From Verrucomicrobiota bacterium (GTDB lineage Bacteria > Verrucomicrobiota > Verrucomicrobiia > Verrucomicrobiales > DEV007), in assembly GCA_030625775.1 (NCBI GenBank), contig DAOUQC010000049.1, forward strand, positions 1-38,103: a stretch of 38,103 nt of DNA. Direction: 5' to 3'. The notes under the pieces are model-generated. The model made no database searches, had not been told where the DNA came from, and saw only the letters and a program-made list of their open reading frames with translations. The first letter of the stretch is position 1. Each line of letters begins with the position of its first letter. Both the position numbers and the translations under genes were made by a program. Shown piece after piece: positions 7,699-16,658 of this stretch.

Positions 7699-9156
7699 TT
7701 AAGCCATGATCCTGCGAATCACTTTTCCCTCCACTCCTGTTAGTCGGCGATCAAGGCCGTTGTTATAGTAGCTGAGTTTTTCGTGGTCGAAGCCGAGTAG
7801 GTGCAGAACGGTGGCGTAAAAATCCCAGACGGTGGTGGGATTCTGCTCGGCTCGACGGCCGAACTCATCGGTGGCACCGTAACTCACGCCGCCTTTGATT
7901 CCTCCGCCCATCATCCAGCAGGTGAAGCCATCGGGATTGTGGTCGCGACCGGCGGTGCCGGCTTGATGGGTGGGCATGCGGCCGAATTCTGTTGTCCAGA
8001 GGATGAGGGTATCATCGAGCATGCCGCGCTGCTTCAGGTCGGTGAGAAGAGCGGCGGTCGGTTGGTCGAGCACCGGACAGTGACGTTCGTAATCGGACTT
8101 GAGCGTTTTGTGGGCGTCCCAGTTGAGCAGGCCGTCAACACCAGAGGCCCGGGAGGAACAGTAGAGGTTTACATAGCGGACACCGCGCTCCAGAAAGCGG
8201 CGGGCGAGCAGGCAGTTTCTGGCATAAGCGGACTTCAATTTGTTGGGGTCTTCCGTTCCGTAAAGTTTGTGGATGGATTTGGGCTCTGATTTGAGATCGG
8301 AAACTTCCGGTGCGGATAACTGCATACGCGCGGCGAGATCGTAAGCAGCCATGCGAGCCTGCAGATTGGAATCGCCAGGATTTTTTTTGAGATGATCCTT
8401 GTTGAGTTGTCGCAGAAAATCGCGGGATGCCGATTCCTGCTTTGAATTGATACCTGCAGGCAGGGTTAGATTTCTGATTGGCTGCTGGGCGTTCATTACG
8501 ATGGCCTGATTCTGTGCTGGCAGGAAACCGCTGCTCCAGTTGGCCTTTCCATTTGGAGGTTCACCACGGATATCGGGGATGGAAATATAAGTGGGCAGGT
8601 TTTGATTGGCGCTGCCGAGAGCATAACTGAGCCAGGAACCAGCACTGGGAAAACCTTCGGTGGGTTGCCCGGTATTCATGAATACACAGCCGGGGCCATG
8701 GGTATTGGTTTCAGAATGCATGGAGTGGATGAAAGCAATGTCATCAACATGCTGGCCGAGATAGGGGAGTTGGGAGGTGATGGCTTTACCGGATTGGCCG
8801 TATTTTTGAAAAGGCCACGGTGACTTCATCAGGTTGCCGTTTTTACCCTGGAAGGAGACAAGGTTTTCTTCGCCGGGCAGAGGTTTTCCGTGCCACTTTT
8901 CGAGCGAGGGTTTGTGTTCCCACAAGTCCATGTGAGAAGCGGCACCGGGACAAAAAATCTGTAGCACACGTTTTGCTTTTGGGCTGTGGTGGCATTGTCC
9001 GCGACCGGGCAGCCATTGGGCGTGTTGGGCAAGCGAGGATGAAGAGTTTGCAGAAAGTTCGTTTTGCAGCAGTTCGGATAAAGCGATGCCCATCAGGCCG
9101 GTCTGGATGTTTCCCAGGAAGCGGCGGCGGGATCGGATGTGGGGTTGCTCTTTCAT
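7699..9156 (-). CDS. DUF1501 protein, Tat-exported
   Basis: A 485-aa protein with a twin-arginine signal (RSRRRFLGNIQTG, residues about 8-20), implying export in a folded state. The body matches DUF1501, an alkaline-phosphatase/sulfatase-like fold family. Visible landmarks are FCPGAASHMDLWEHKP near residue 70, IHSMHSETNTHGPG, and late TTEFGRMP and GRDHNPDG motifs rich in potential metal ligands. DUF1501 genes in Planctomycetota and Verrucomicrobiota are characteristically next to PSCyt/PSD1 cytochromes, as here, where the cytochrome is immediately upstream. The pair's biochemical role is not settled; extracytoplasmic carbohydrate oxidation or breakdown has been proposed. The ATG at 9156 is the only start that includes the full Tat motif. 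Confidence 0.93.
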   Translation of the reverse strand: MKEQPHIRSRRRFLGNIQTGLMGIALSELLQNELSANSSSSLAQHAQWLPGRGQCHHSPKAKRVLQIFCPGAASHMDLWEHKPSLEKWHGKPLPGEENLVSFQGKNGNLMKSPWPFQKYGQSGKAITSQLPYLGQHVDDIAFIHSMHSETNTHGPGCVFMNTGQPTEGFPSAGSWLSYALGSANQNLPTYISIPDIRGEPPNGKANWSSGFLPAQNQAIVMNAQQPIRNLTLPAGINSKQESASRDFLRQLNKDHLKKNPGDSNLQARMAAYDLAARMQLSAPEVSDLKSEPKSIHKLYGTEDPNKLKSAYARNCLLARRFLERGVRYVNLYCSSRASGVDGLLNWDAHKTLKSDYERHCPVLDQPTAALLTDLKQRGMLDDTLILWTTEFGRMPTHQAGTAGRDHNPDGFTCWMMGGGIKGGVSYGATDEFGRRAEQNPTTVWDFYATVLHLLGFDHEKLSYYNNGLDRRLTGVEGKVIRRIMA

Positions 9157-9184
9157 AGCGGAGGTTGTGATTTTTGATTCGTAA

Positions 9185-9272
9185 GGCGGATTTCCATATC
9201 CGCCATATCCTTGGATTTGAGACGGGATCGGTGCCGGAGCGCAGCGGAGACCGCTGCAGGCAATTCCGTCTC
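9185..9272. repeat. Intergenic hairpin block between the PSCyt and DUF1501 genes
   Basis: Two structures fill the gap. The first is GGCGGAT (9185-9191), loop ttccat, ATCCGCC (9198-9204). The second is a long nested hairpin: GAGACGG (9219-9225) pairs with CCGTCTC (9266-9272), a TGCC/GGCA step lies inside, and the tip is GCAGCGG (9241-9247), loop aga, CCGCTGC (9251-9257). No T-run follows on either strand, so it is not a simple terminator. A REP-like mobile repeat or an mRNA-processing structure are the main options. Confidence 0.65.
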
Positions 9273-9281
9273 ACATTTGGT

Positions 9282-12191
9282 TCAATTGAGGTAGATCAAT
9301 TCGTTGGAATTCAGTAGTGCCCTACAAAAAGCAGTGAGGCCGTGTTGTTTGATAAGCGTTGTCGCAGCTTTTTTTTCTTTGGAATCAGGGTGCCGACCGT
9401 ATGCGAGAGTGAAAGCCTTGGTGATCTGTGAATCGAGCGAAGCCAGTTTATCTTCGTTGGCGGCAGCACTTTTTTGTTTGAGTCGCTCAGCAAAAAAGCC
9501 TGCCATTTCGACGGTGAAGCTGTGATTCATCAAGGTGAGAGCTTGGAGCGGGGTTGTGGTGGAGGAACGTCTCGGTGTAGCAAAGGCGTTGTCGGGGCAG
9601 TCGAATTCAGTGAGCAGATCGACAAAGGCAGCTCGTGCATTTTGATGATAAACGGAGCGGCGCCAGGTTTCCGGACCGTGTTTATCGAGTGGGACATAGG
9701 TCGATACGTTGTCCACCAGGTATTGGTAAAGACGGAATCCGGGGCCACCCATTTTGCCATCGAGCTTGCCAGAGATCACAAGTAAGGTGTCGCGAATTTC
9801 TTCAGCGGAGAGGCGTCGTGGTGGGAAACGCCACAGCAGACGCGAATCGGAGTCGACTTTGGCAGCATCGGCGCGGTAGGCTGCAGATTGCTGGTAAGTC
9901 TGCGAGAGCAAAATGTCGCGATGTAAGTCTTTTAAGCGCCAGCCATTCTGCTGGAGCCGGCGAGCAAGCCAGTCGAGTAATTCGGGGTGAGTGGGTTTGG
10001 AGCCCATGTAACCGAAGTCACTTGGAGTATCCACCAGTCCGGTTCCAAAGTGGTAGTGCCAGAGGCGATTGGCGAGGACACGCGGGGTGAGTGGATTATC
10101 TGTGTGGGTGATCCATTTTGCCAGAGCCAGGCGGCGATCTTTTTCAGGAGTTTCGTTTTTCAACTGATAGGCGGGAGCAACTTCGCTCAGGGTTGAGAGA
10201 CTGCTTGGCAAGACGCTTACGCCCAGACGTTGTGGGCTGCCTCCGGTGAAGACGTGAAAGTTTTTTTCCGGAGGTTCGGCATATTGACCGATCCACCAGG
10301 TTGGCAGGGCAGGCACCGCAGCAATGGCTACCGTAGTTTTTGCGAGGTTGGCCGAAATCGCACCGAGCTGTTTTTGTTCTACAGCTGTGGTTTCGAGTTT
10401 GAGGAAGCGTTTTTTCCGTTGGGCGGGTGTGGCTGGTTTGCGATTATGGGAGTTGGTAACTTCAATCCACTTTTTGCCATCGCTGGAAACTTCGATGCGG
10501 TATTCACCGACAAAGGTGGTTTTCCTGTGTTTTTCCAATTGCTTGAGCCGGTCGCTGGAGAACAAAACATGGTCGATGGTTTCCGGCTTGGCGAAGGTGA
10601 GGGTAAGATCCGGTGAAGAGGCCACCCAGCGGGATCCGAATTTGCCGTCGATGGTCAGTTGGGCACCGTAGGCACCGGCAAAGTCACCGGCAATGCGGCT
10701 TTTGCCGTTTGCTGTTCCGCCATTGGCGGCGAGGGCAACATTGCGTGGAGTGTTGCCGGCGGTCCAGACTTCGAATTCATCGAGACGAAATCCAGAGCTG
10801 GCGTTGGGATTGGTGTCCAGTCCTTCGGAAATGAAACGCAGGTGTTTGGCTTTGATCGGGGTGAAGGTTTCCTCGGTGCCGTAGCGGTCGGTTGCCGGGC
10901 GAGTGTAAGAGGCGTCATAGCTGGTGGATTTTTTTTCTGCACGTGCCATGATCACGTTTTCCAAATGGGCTTTTTCTAAACTGAGCTTATTTTTTTTGTC
11001 AGTGAGGCCTTTCAATTTGGCACCGCGAGATTTTTTGTCAGCTTCGGGAGCCATGACTCGTTCACCGTGTTTGACGCCGGCGAAGGTGGCATAAAGGGAG
11101 TAATAATCTTCCTGCAGAACCGGATCGAATTTGTGATCGTGACAGCGGGCGCAGCCAATGGTGGTGGCGAGAAAGGCCTCGCCGGTAGCACGGACAATTT
11201 CGTCAATGGTATTGGCGCGGATTTGAGCTTTCTGGACGGGATCCTGATTGCCCACATTATCGAATGGGCCACAGACGAGAAAGGTAGTGCCAACTTCGAC
11301 GGAAGGATCGTTGGGGCCGATGACATCGCCAGCCAGATGCTCAAGAGTCAAGCGGTCGAAGGGCTTGTCGTCGTTGAATGATTTGATGATGTAGTCCCGG
11401 AAGGGCCAGGCATTGTCGATGATTCCATTGCGTTCGAATCCAATGCTTTCACCAAAACGAACAACATCCAACCAGTGACGGCCCCAGCGTTCGCCGTATT
11501 GCGGTGAGGCTAGTAGGCGGTCGATGAGTTTTCGATAAGCATTGGGTGAGGAGTCGTTGACAAAAGCATCGATTTCTTTTGCTGTGGGCGGAAGTCCGGT
11601 TAGATCATAAGTCACTCTCCTTATGAGAGGGTGACGGTCAGCTGGCGGATTGGGATGGAGGTTTTTTTTGCTTAGTCCGGCAAAGATGTAACGATCAATT
11701 GGGATTTTATTCCAAGTGGGGGGGATGCCTGCGGGTGTTGGTGGTTTTTCTTTTGATAGAGGGGTGTAGGCCCACCACGATTTGTCACCCTTGGATTTTT
11801 CGCGAAGAACAAGTGTGTCTGGCCAGTCGGCACCACTTGCAATCCATTGGCGGATGAGTTCAACATCGTTTACTGAGAGAGCTTCTTTTTTTTTCGGCAT
11901 GTCCGGATCAGGTCCGGTAATGTATTGAACTAAGCGACTTTTGTCAGGATGGGAGGGAACCAGTCCGGCTCCTTCCTCGCCGCCTTGAAGCGCCTCCTTG
12001 AGAGAAGTCAGTGACAAATTTCCTTTACTGACATTGTTGTTGTGACACTCCAGACAATTTGCTTCGAGAATGGGGACAATTTTTGATTCGAAAAGGGATT
12101 CGTTTTTTTTGTCTGCTGCTGGACTAGTTAAAGACGTGCTGATAAAAACAGCAGAGATAAAAAGTGAGGGGTAGGCAAGGCGTGAGATCAT
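9282..12191 (-). CDS. Planctomycete-type cytochrome c protein (PSCyt1-PSCyt2-PSD1)
   Basis: A 969-aa secreted protein with an N-terminal signal peptide (ending near PAA, residue 26). Domain order: PSCyt1 with haem site C46-L-E-C49-H50; PSCyt2/DUF1549 (about 160-375), ending in a second CxxCH at C347-A-R-C350-H351; a helical linker (385-420); a discoidin-like F5/8C module (about 435-600) with LRFISEGLDTN and FGSRWVASSPDLTLTF; and PSD1/DUF1553 (about 685-960) with LTPRVLANRLWHYHFG and RRLSAEEIRD. Two haem motifs and a carbohydrate-binding-like insert suggest a periplasmic oxidoreductase acting on glycans. It precedes the DUF1501 gene on the same strand, the standard PVC arrangement. The lectin-like insertion is common but not universal in the family. 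Confidence 0.94.
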   Translation of the reverse strand: MISRLAYPSLFISAVFISTSLTSPAADKKNESLFESKIVPILEANCLECHNNNVSKGNLSLTSLKEALQGGEEGAGLVPSHPDKSRLVQYITGPDPDMPKKKEALSVNDVELIRQWIASGADWPDTLVLREKSKGDKSWWAYTPLSKEKPPTPAGIPPTWNKIPIDRYIFAGLSKKNLHPNPPADRHPLIRRVTYDLTGLPPTAKEIDAFVNDSSPNAYRKLIDRLLASPQYGERWGRHWLDVVRFGESIGFERNGIIDNAWPFRDYIIKSFNDDKPFDRLTLEHLAGDVIGPNDPSVEVGTTFLVCGPFDNVGNQDPVQKAQIRANTIDEIVRATGEAFLATTIGCARCHDHKFDPVLQEDYYSLYATFAGVKHGERVMAPEADKKSRGAKLKGLTDKKNKLSLEKAHLENVIMARAEKKSTSYDASYTRPATDRYGTEETFTPIKAKHLRFISEGLDTNPNASSGFRLDEFEVWTAGNTPRNVALAANGGTANGKSRIAGDFAGAYGAQLTIDGKFGSRWVASSPDLTLTFAKPETIDHVLFSSDRLKQLEKHRKTTFVGEYRIEVSSDGKKWIEVTNSHNRKPATPAQRKKRFLKLETTAVEQKQLGAISANLAKTTVAIAAVPALPTWWIGQYAEPPEKNFHVFTGGSPQRLGVSVLPSSLSTLSEVAPAYQLKNETPEKDRRLALAKWITHTDNPLTPRVLANRLWHYHFGTGLVDTPSDFGYMGSKPTHPELLDWLARRLQQNGWRLKDLHRDILLSQTYQQSAAYRADAAKVDSDSRLLWRFPPRRLSAEEIRDTLLVISGKLDGKMGGPGFRLYQYLVDNVSTYVPLDKHGPETWRRSVYHQNARAAFVDLLTEFDCPDNAFATPRRSSTTTPLQALTLMNHSFTVEMAGFFAERLKQKSAAANEDKLASLDSQITKAFTLAYGRHPDSKEKKAATTLIKQHGLTAFCRALLNSNELIYLN

Positions 12192-12377
12192 AGCGGCTTG
12201 GTCGGCGAGGGGGAATTCTCAAAGATAGGTTATTAAAGCCGGTCTAGATAGAAAACTCTAGGCTGTTCCACTCAAATTCCAGGATTATTGTCTCAAATTG
12301 AGGCTAATTACGGCATTCAAGTCGACATTTATACCGAATTTGCCAGTGCTTCCCAAAGATTGTAGCTTCGAACACCG

Positions 12378-12869
12378 ATGAGTGAACTGACGACCTACTA
12401 CCTGGAAATGTTGGATCAGGCATCCTTGCGGGCGAAAGCTGGGCCGTCGGATTTCTCCGTATCGATTCTGGTGGAGCCGACGTTTGACCTGAATCGGCAG
12501 TTTTATCAGAAAGTCGGCGGGGATTGGCAATGGACAAACCGCTTGAAGTGGTCGGAAGAGCAGTGGCTCACCTATGTCGAGCGACCGGTCCTGGCCACAG
12601 GAGTCGTTACCGTGGACGACCAATCCACCGGGTATTTTGAACTCGAAGCGCAGGAAGGTGGCGACGTGGAAATTGTGCAATTGGGTTTGTTGCCGGAATA
12701 TGTTGGTTGTGGTTTGGGCGGTGCTTTGGTGACGGCGGCGATTGAAGCTGCCTGGTCAATCACTGGAACCCGTCGCGTCTGGCTGCATACCTGCACCCGG
12801 GATCATAAAAGCGCCTTGGAAAATTACAAACGCAGAGGATTTGTGGTTTATAAAACGGTGAGGGAATAG
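12378..12869 (+). CDS. GNAT-family N-acetyltransferase
   Basis: A 163-aa cytoplasmic protein. The acetyl-CoA pyrophosphate-binding loop is seen in VQLGLLPEYVGCGLGGALV (about residues 94-112), followed by the alpha helix EAAW and a WLHTCTRDHKSALENYKRRGF segment with the C-terminal Asn/Tyr positions typical of GNAT folds. The N-terminal half contains a bulky aromatic-rich segment (QFYQKVGGDWQWTNRLKW) that may shape the acceptor site. The acceptor (small molecule, peptide or protein) cannot be inferred. The gene is divergent from the PSCyt gene with a 186-nt gap in which I see no clear promoter, and is convergent with the next gene. Confidence 0.85.
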   Translation: MSELTTYYLEMLDQASLRAKAGPSDFSVSILVEPTFDLNRQFYQKVGGDWQWTNRLKWSEEQWLTYVERPVLATGVVTVDDQSTGYFELEAQEGGDVEIVQLGLLPEYVGCGLGGALVTAAIEAAWSITGTRRVWLHTCTRDHKSALENYKRRGFVVYKTVRE

Positions 12870-12935
12870 TGGTTCCAGGATTACATTGATTGCACCAGAG
12901 GAAATTGCTGATTGATATCAATCTTGACTTGTTGA

Positions 12936-14378
12936 TCAGGTTGTTGCATCCACCCTTTTCGGCTTAGGTTGCAGTGAAATTTGGCTGATGGCGACACCAA
13001 GACGACGGGTTTCAGGATTGTCTGGGTCAAGTTCGTTAGGGTAAATGCCTTTTGAAATATGAAAGCCGATTCGGATGATCCCTTTTGAGAGTGGTTTTGC
13101 CATAATTTCGGGAGACACTGTTCCTTCCAGTTGGAGTTCGTTTCCTTGCTGAGTGAGTTTGATATCTGGAATTCTTATGTCATTTACGCTGATTTCCAGG
13201 TGCTCACAAGCCAGGCATTGGATTTGGCAATAAATAAGGGCTGCTCGCTTTCGTAATCGGTGGGGGTAACTCAGATCTACCCATGCATCGTCAGTTAATC
13301 CCATCCAGCGAAACGTTGTGTCTCCCTCTTTTTCTGGAATATACCAACCTCGGCAGGGCGGAATTTTATTCCAAGTAAAACTGGAGGCATCCGGGGGAGC
13401 TAACAATTGTTTTTCGCCATGCCACCAGGGACGTTTCTCGAATAGGCGTTGTTCTCGTAATAGGATGCGACGCAAAATATCAGGAGAAACAAAATGCTCT
13501 GTTCCAAGAAAGGAGTCTACGAAGGCCCGTTGTTCAGGAGTAATTTCTTCAACTGGTTTAGCAAAAAGTCTGTGGGATTCTTTACGATTTTGTTCGTATA
13601 AGCTACCTTTCCTACTGTCTATTTTTATATTTTGGATGACTTCACATTTCAGCTCCGGGCCAAGGAGGTAGAAAAAACGACAGCCGGATTCGACAGATAG
13701 AAAAAGATTAGTTCCAATCTCATTTGAGGCTGAATAGCGAAACCGGCGGCACAGATCATAAAAGCGATGTAAAAAAAGAGGGTCGTAGCGGTGGCCAGCT
13801 GTCACTACAGGAACTCCTGCGTCTTGGTAGATGCGGGTGAGCTCTTTGTCTTTAATAATGTCCGCCCAATAAAGGCAGACATAAGCTGGCTGAAATTGTT
13901 TGGGGAGAGATTTTATTTTCTCTGCATAGGTGGCGTGGTCGAAATATACGGTTGTTGTTGGAGTTGATTTAAAAGGTAATACGAGAGTGCCTCTGCGAGC
14001 GCTTTCCGGGATAGCCTCCAATCCAAATTTATCAAAAAGTGCTTTTCCGTAGAGAAAGGCGAACCCAATTGGGATAGCGCGTTTTCCAGGTTCCCGTTCG
14101 ATGACGGCGGAACGGGATTTTGATGATGTTATGAAAGTATTGTATATTGTTTTTTTAGCGAGTTCGGATCGATTGTCATCAAATTTCAATCCGTGCTCCA
14201 TCGTGAGCCGAAGAGCGTATGCGTGGGGCAGATTGGCATATTCTTTGAATATGTCCGCCAGACCAAAAGGTTTGTTGGCTGGTTGGATTTCCGGACATTC
14301 CCATTCTTGATCCCGACAAAGATGTTCCACCCTTTGCTGATCAAATTGAAAATCAAAAGGAGGATCATTCGAACGCAT
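12936..14378 (-). CDS. Unrecognised protein, possible glycosyltransferase; paralogue of 17372-18790
   Basis: A 480-aa cytoplasmic protein, no signal peptide or membrane segment. I do not recognise a named family. The central part carries YVCLYWADI (about 166-174), GVPVVTAGHRYDP (188-200), then FRYSASNEIGT and SGCRFFYL (about 213-238). The pattern S-x-N-x-I-G-[TS], then G-C-x-F-F, resembles the C-terminal nucleotide-sugar loop of GT-B glycosyltransferases. The C-terminal 110 residues look beta-rich and end in PETRRLGVAISQISL, a sandwich-like module also seen in glycosyltransferase-associated proteins. Over the best 50 residues it shares 28 identities by eye with the paralogue inside the glycan operon. 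It lies beside a ThuA gene and apart from the operon. A glycan-related role is inference. Confidence 0.7.
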   Translation of the reverse strand: MRSNDPPFDFQFDQQRVEHLCRDQEWECPEIQPANKPFGLADIFKEYANLPHAYALRLTMEHGLKFDDNRSELAKKTIYNTFITSSKSRSAVIEREPGKRAIPIGFAFLYGKALFDKFGLEAIPESARRGTLVLPFKSTPTTTVYFDHATYAEKIKSLPKQFQPAYVCLYWADIIKDKELTRIYQDAGVPVVTAGHRYDPLFLHRFYDLCRRFRYSASNEIGTNLFLSVESGCRFFYLLGPELKCEVIQNIKIDSRKGSLYEQNRKESHRLFAKPVEEITPEQRAFVDSFLGTEHFVSPDILRRILLREQRLFEKRPWWHGEKQLLAPPDASSFTWNKIPPCRGWYIPEKEGDTTFRWMGLTDDAWVDLSYPHRLRKRAALIYCQIQCLACEHLEISVNDIRIPDIKLTQQGNELQLEGTVSPEIMAKPLSKGIIRIGFHISKGIYPNELDPDNPETRRLGVAISQISLQPKPKRVDATT

Positions 14379-14452
14379 GCCTTGGTTTTGGGCAGGGAGG
14401 AAATGAACGCAAAACGATTGTGCTACTGTGCTATCAGTGAGGGAACAGATCT

Positions 14453-15451
14453 CTAATGGGCTTTTTCAGGAGCCAATGCGGCTTCAACTTTTTTCACCTT
14501 TGCTGTCGGAGTCGCATCGGCATCCAGATCCCCGAAAGCGTATTGCAGTCCATCGAGGTAGTGCTGCATCATATTTGCAGCCCAATAGGTTTGTTTGTTG
14601 TGCCCGAAGTTAGTGTAAAAGAGGCGCCCCTTGCCGTATTCGCGCAACCAGGAAACGGGGACATCCCGTTTGCCGGGTTTGAAAGCTTTATTGTGTTTGG
14701 CGTATTTGGGGTCAGCGAGTTTATCGGAAACATCTTTTTTTGTCATGTCCAAGCTGACGATGATGCGGATGTTCTCCGGCCCGACGAAGGTGGTAGGTTG
14801 GTATTGGTAGATCTCGTCCTGATGCCAGAAACCGTTACCCGTAAAAGCTTTGTTAAGCACGTGATTGGGTTCATCCAGACGGAATGCCCAGGTGCCACCA
14901 GCAGTCCAGGGGTGACCGCTGAACAATCCTCCCATCAGGGCTGCGCCTTCGGGCCAGGCGTGGAAGCAGTCTCCTGCGGCATGAATGCCGACAATACCTT
15001 TGCCGTTTTTAGTGAAATTTAAGATGGCTTCCCGTTGTTTGGGATCGGGGAATTTCAGATGGGTCGTGCTGTTGAACAGAATGGCGTCGTATTGAGCCAG
15101 GTTTTCATCAGTGAAAACGGCGTAGTCATCAGCAACATCCGCCGTGAAGGCTCCGGTTTTCCCCCCCATTTCTGCGATGGCGTAGTTGGCTCCGGAAATG
15201 GCTGTATGCACATAACCTTCGCAACGATAAAAAATCAATAACTTGCGATTTTTTTTTGCTTTGGCGCTTGCCTTTGCAGGAATGGCAGCGGCGACTTTCT
15301 CTTTTTCTTCAGCTGTCAGGGGTTTCAGTTTTGCCGCTTTTTGTTCTTCCCAGGTTTGGGGCTTTTTGTTTTGAGCGCCCAGAGGAGAAGGGAGCCCTTG
15401 GGTTAAGGCAAAGAGGGTGATGAGAGCAAAAATACGGGTGTGGGATTTCAT
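14453..15451 (-). CDS. Secreted ThuA-domain protein
   Basis: A 332-aa protein with a signal peptide (MKSHTRIFALITLFALT, ending near LGAQ). A Lys/Ala/Glu-rich helical linker (about 35-70) precedes the ThuA domain (about 75-300), with LLIFYRCEGYVHTA, YDAILFNSTTHL, GIVGIHAAGDCFHAWPEG, then GRLFYTNFGHNKQTY near the end. This HAAGD-x-F-x-W-P arrangement is the common ThuA form in PVC genomes, often near glycoside hydrolases, sugar isomerases or PSCyt genes. It is longer than, and only distantly similar to, the ThuA at 5842-6672. The next minus-strand gene starts 74 nt downstream. A divergent 233-nt gap separates it from the sulfotransferase gene. Confidence 0.88.
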   Translation of the reverse strand: MKSHTRIFALITLFALTQGLPSPLGAQNKKPQTWEEQKAAKLKPLTAEEKEKVAAAIPAKASAKAKKNRKLLIFYRCEGYVHTAISGANYAIAEMGGKTGAFTADVADDYAVFTDENLAQYDAILFNSTTHLKFPDPKQREAILNFTKNGKGIVGIHAAGDCFHAWPEGAALMGGLFSGHPWTAGGTWAFRLDEPNHVLNKAFTGNGFWHQDEIYQYQPTTFVGPENIRIIVSLDMTKKDVSDKLADPKYAKHNKAFKPGKRDVPVSWLREYGKGRLFYTNFGHNKQTYWAANMMQHYLDGLQYAFGDLDADATPTAKVKKVEAALAPEKAH

Positions 15452-15684
15452 GATAATTTAAATATTGCCTGATTCTAACCAGGAAAGCAAATGTTCAATT
15501 ATCAGGTGGTTTTTGAGCATTTTTTCCAAGTGGTTCAAACAGAGGGTAGTAAAATTCAGCAGGGATAAGTAGCGGTAATCCTTCCGTTGAAAAACAATAG
15601 GAATCCATCAAAATGCATTGAGTTGGAAAATGCACTCTCGACATTCTGTTTTTCAGGTAGAAGCTCAATACTGATTTTTTAGTA

Positions 15685-16518
15685 ATGGATTCAAAATCAT
15701 ATATGCCAATCCCTGATCGATTCTGGGAAATTGCGCCAGAGGCTGATAGGTTTTTAGTTTGCTATCCTCGTTCTGGTTCCAGATGGTTGAGATTGTTGCT
15801 AAGCGACATTGCTTTCTGCCTATCTGATTTGGATCCCGGTCAGCTTTACGAAAGACGGTATATCGTGGAAACGGGTGGGGCCCCCACTCATCATAATATG
15901 AGTGCTATGGATGGGTTTTGTCCCGACATTTATACGCTCATCCAGGAAGCAGGAGTTGAACGGAATCCTGCAATTAAACCCTCATTGGTATCAGTATTTC
16001 GATCCCACTCTCTGGCGAGTCTCGATCAATGCCCCGGTTGCAGGGTGATTTACCTTTTTCGTAACCCAACTTCAGTATTGTTGTCTTATATCCATTTTGC
16101 CCGGTGTACGGGGCATCTTGGTGACGATTTGGCAGATCTTGAGCCTTTTTGTATAGCGCGGGTCGAGGAGTGGGTCAAACACGTGGAAGATGCGATTTTG
16201 TATATGGAAACAGCTGGAGAGAGAGTTTGTATGGTGCGTTATCTTGATGAGGTGCCTTTTTCAGTATCCCAAGTAGGAAAGATTGTGGCGATATTGGGTA
16301 TTCCTGCGAGCAAAATTCTTATTAGCCAGGCGCTTGTAAGGTTTGAAAAATTATTAGGTCGCTTAAATCGTTCGGGATGTTTTGCCTATGCGCGAGGTTC
16401 GAACCAAGGGCAGCTTCAGTCTGTTGCCGGCATGACACCGGAACTCATTAAGGCTGTTCAGGGGCGCATAAAAACTACTTTTGAAAGGGCTAATCGTCTT
16501 GCGGTAGCTGCTGATTGA
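15685..16518 (+). CDS. PAPS-dependent sulfotransferase-like protein
   Basis: A 277-aa cytoplasmic protein of the sulfotransferase fold. The 5'-phosphosulfate-binding loop is FLVCYPRSGSRWLRLLL (P-loop-like, about residues 23-39). The 3'-phosphate-binding site is VIYLFRNPTSVLLSYIHF (about 121-138), with the Arg and Ser typical of PAPS binding. Length is normal for the family (250-320 aa). It would transfer sulfate from PAPS to a hydroxyl, plausibly on a sugar, given that the next seven genes form a glycan operon converging on it. The acceptor is inferred from context only. The 233-nt upstream gap is AT-rich and contains two aaaatgca copies 17 nt apart (15610 and 15627), which could be an operator. 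No sulfate-activation genes are in the window. Confidence 0.82.
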   Translation: MDSKSYMPIPDRFWEIAPEADRFLVCYPRSGSRWLRLLLSDIAFCLSDLDPGQLYERRYIVETGGAPTHHNMSAMDGFCPDIYTLIQEAGVERNPAIKPSLVSVFRSHSLASLDQCPGCRVIYLFRNPTSVLLSYIHFARCTGHLGDDLADLEPFCIARVEEWVKHVEDAILYMETAGERVCMVRYLDEVPFSVSQVGKIVAILGIPASKILISQALVRFEKLLGRLNRSGCFAYARGSNQGQLQSVAGMTPELIKAVQGRIKTTFERANRLAVAAD

Positions 16519-16658
16519 AAAAGGTAGACGATAATGGTGGTAGTTGTGTGGCGGAGCAAGTGAAAGCGTTTTTTCAAGCTATCAAGCTATCAAGCCTGTC
16601 GCAGCCTATGCCGACACCATTGAGTTTTACAATCCAGTTCATGATGTCGTGACGCCAA

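Noticed and set aside
12910-12923. Perfect 14-bp palindrome GATTGATATCAATC
   Set aside because: It lies between convergent genes with no T-run and no promoter context; probably chance in AT-rich sequence.
16575-16595. Short tandem repeat of caagctat (two and a half copies)
   Set aside because: Too short and isolated to support a function or a mobile element.
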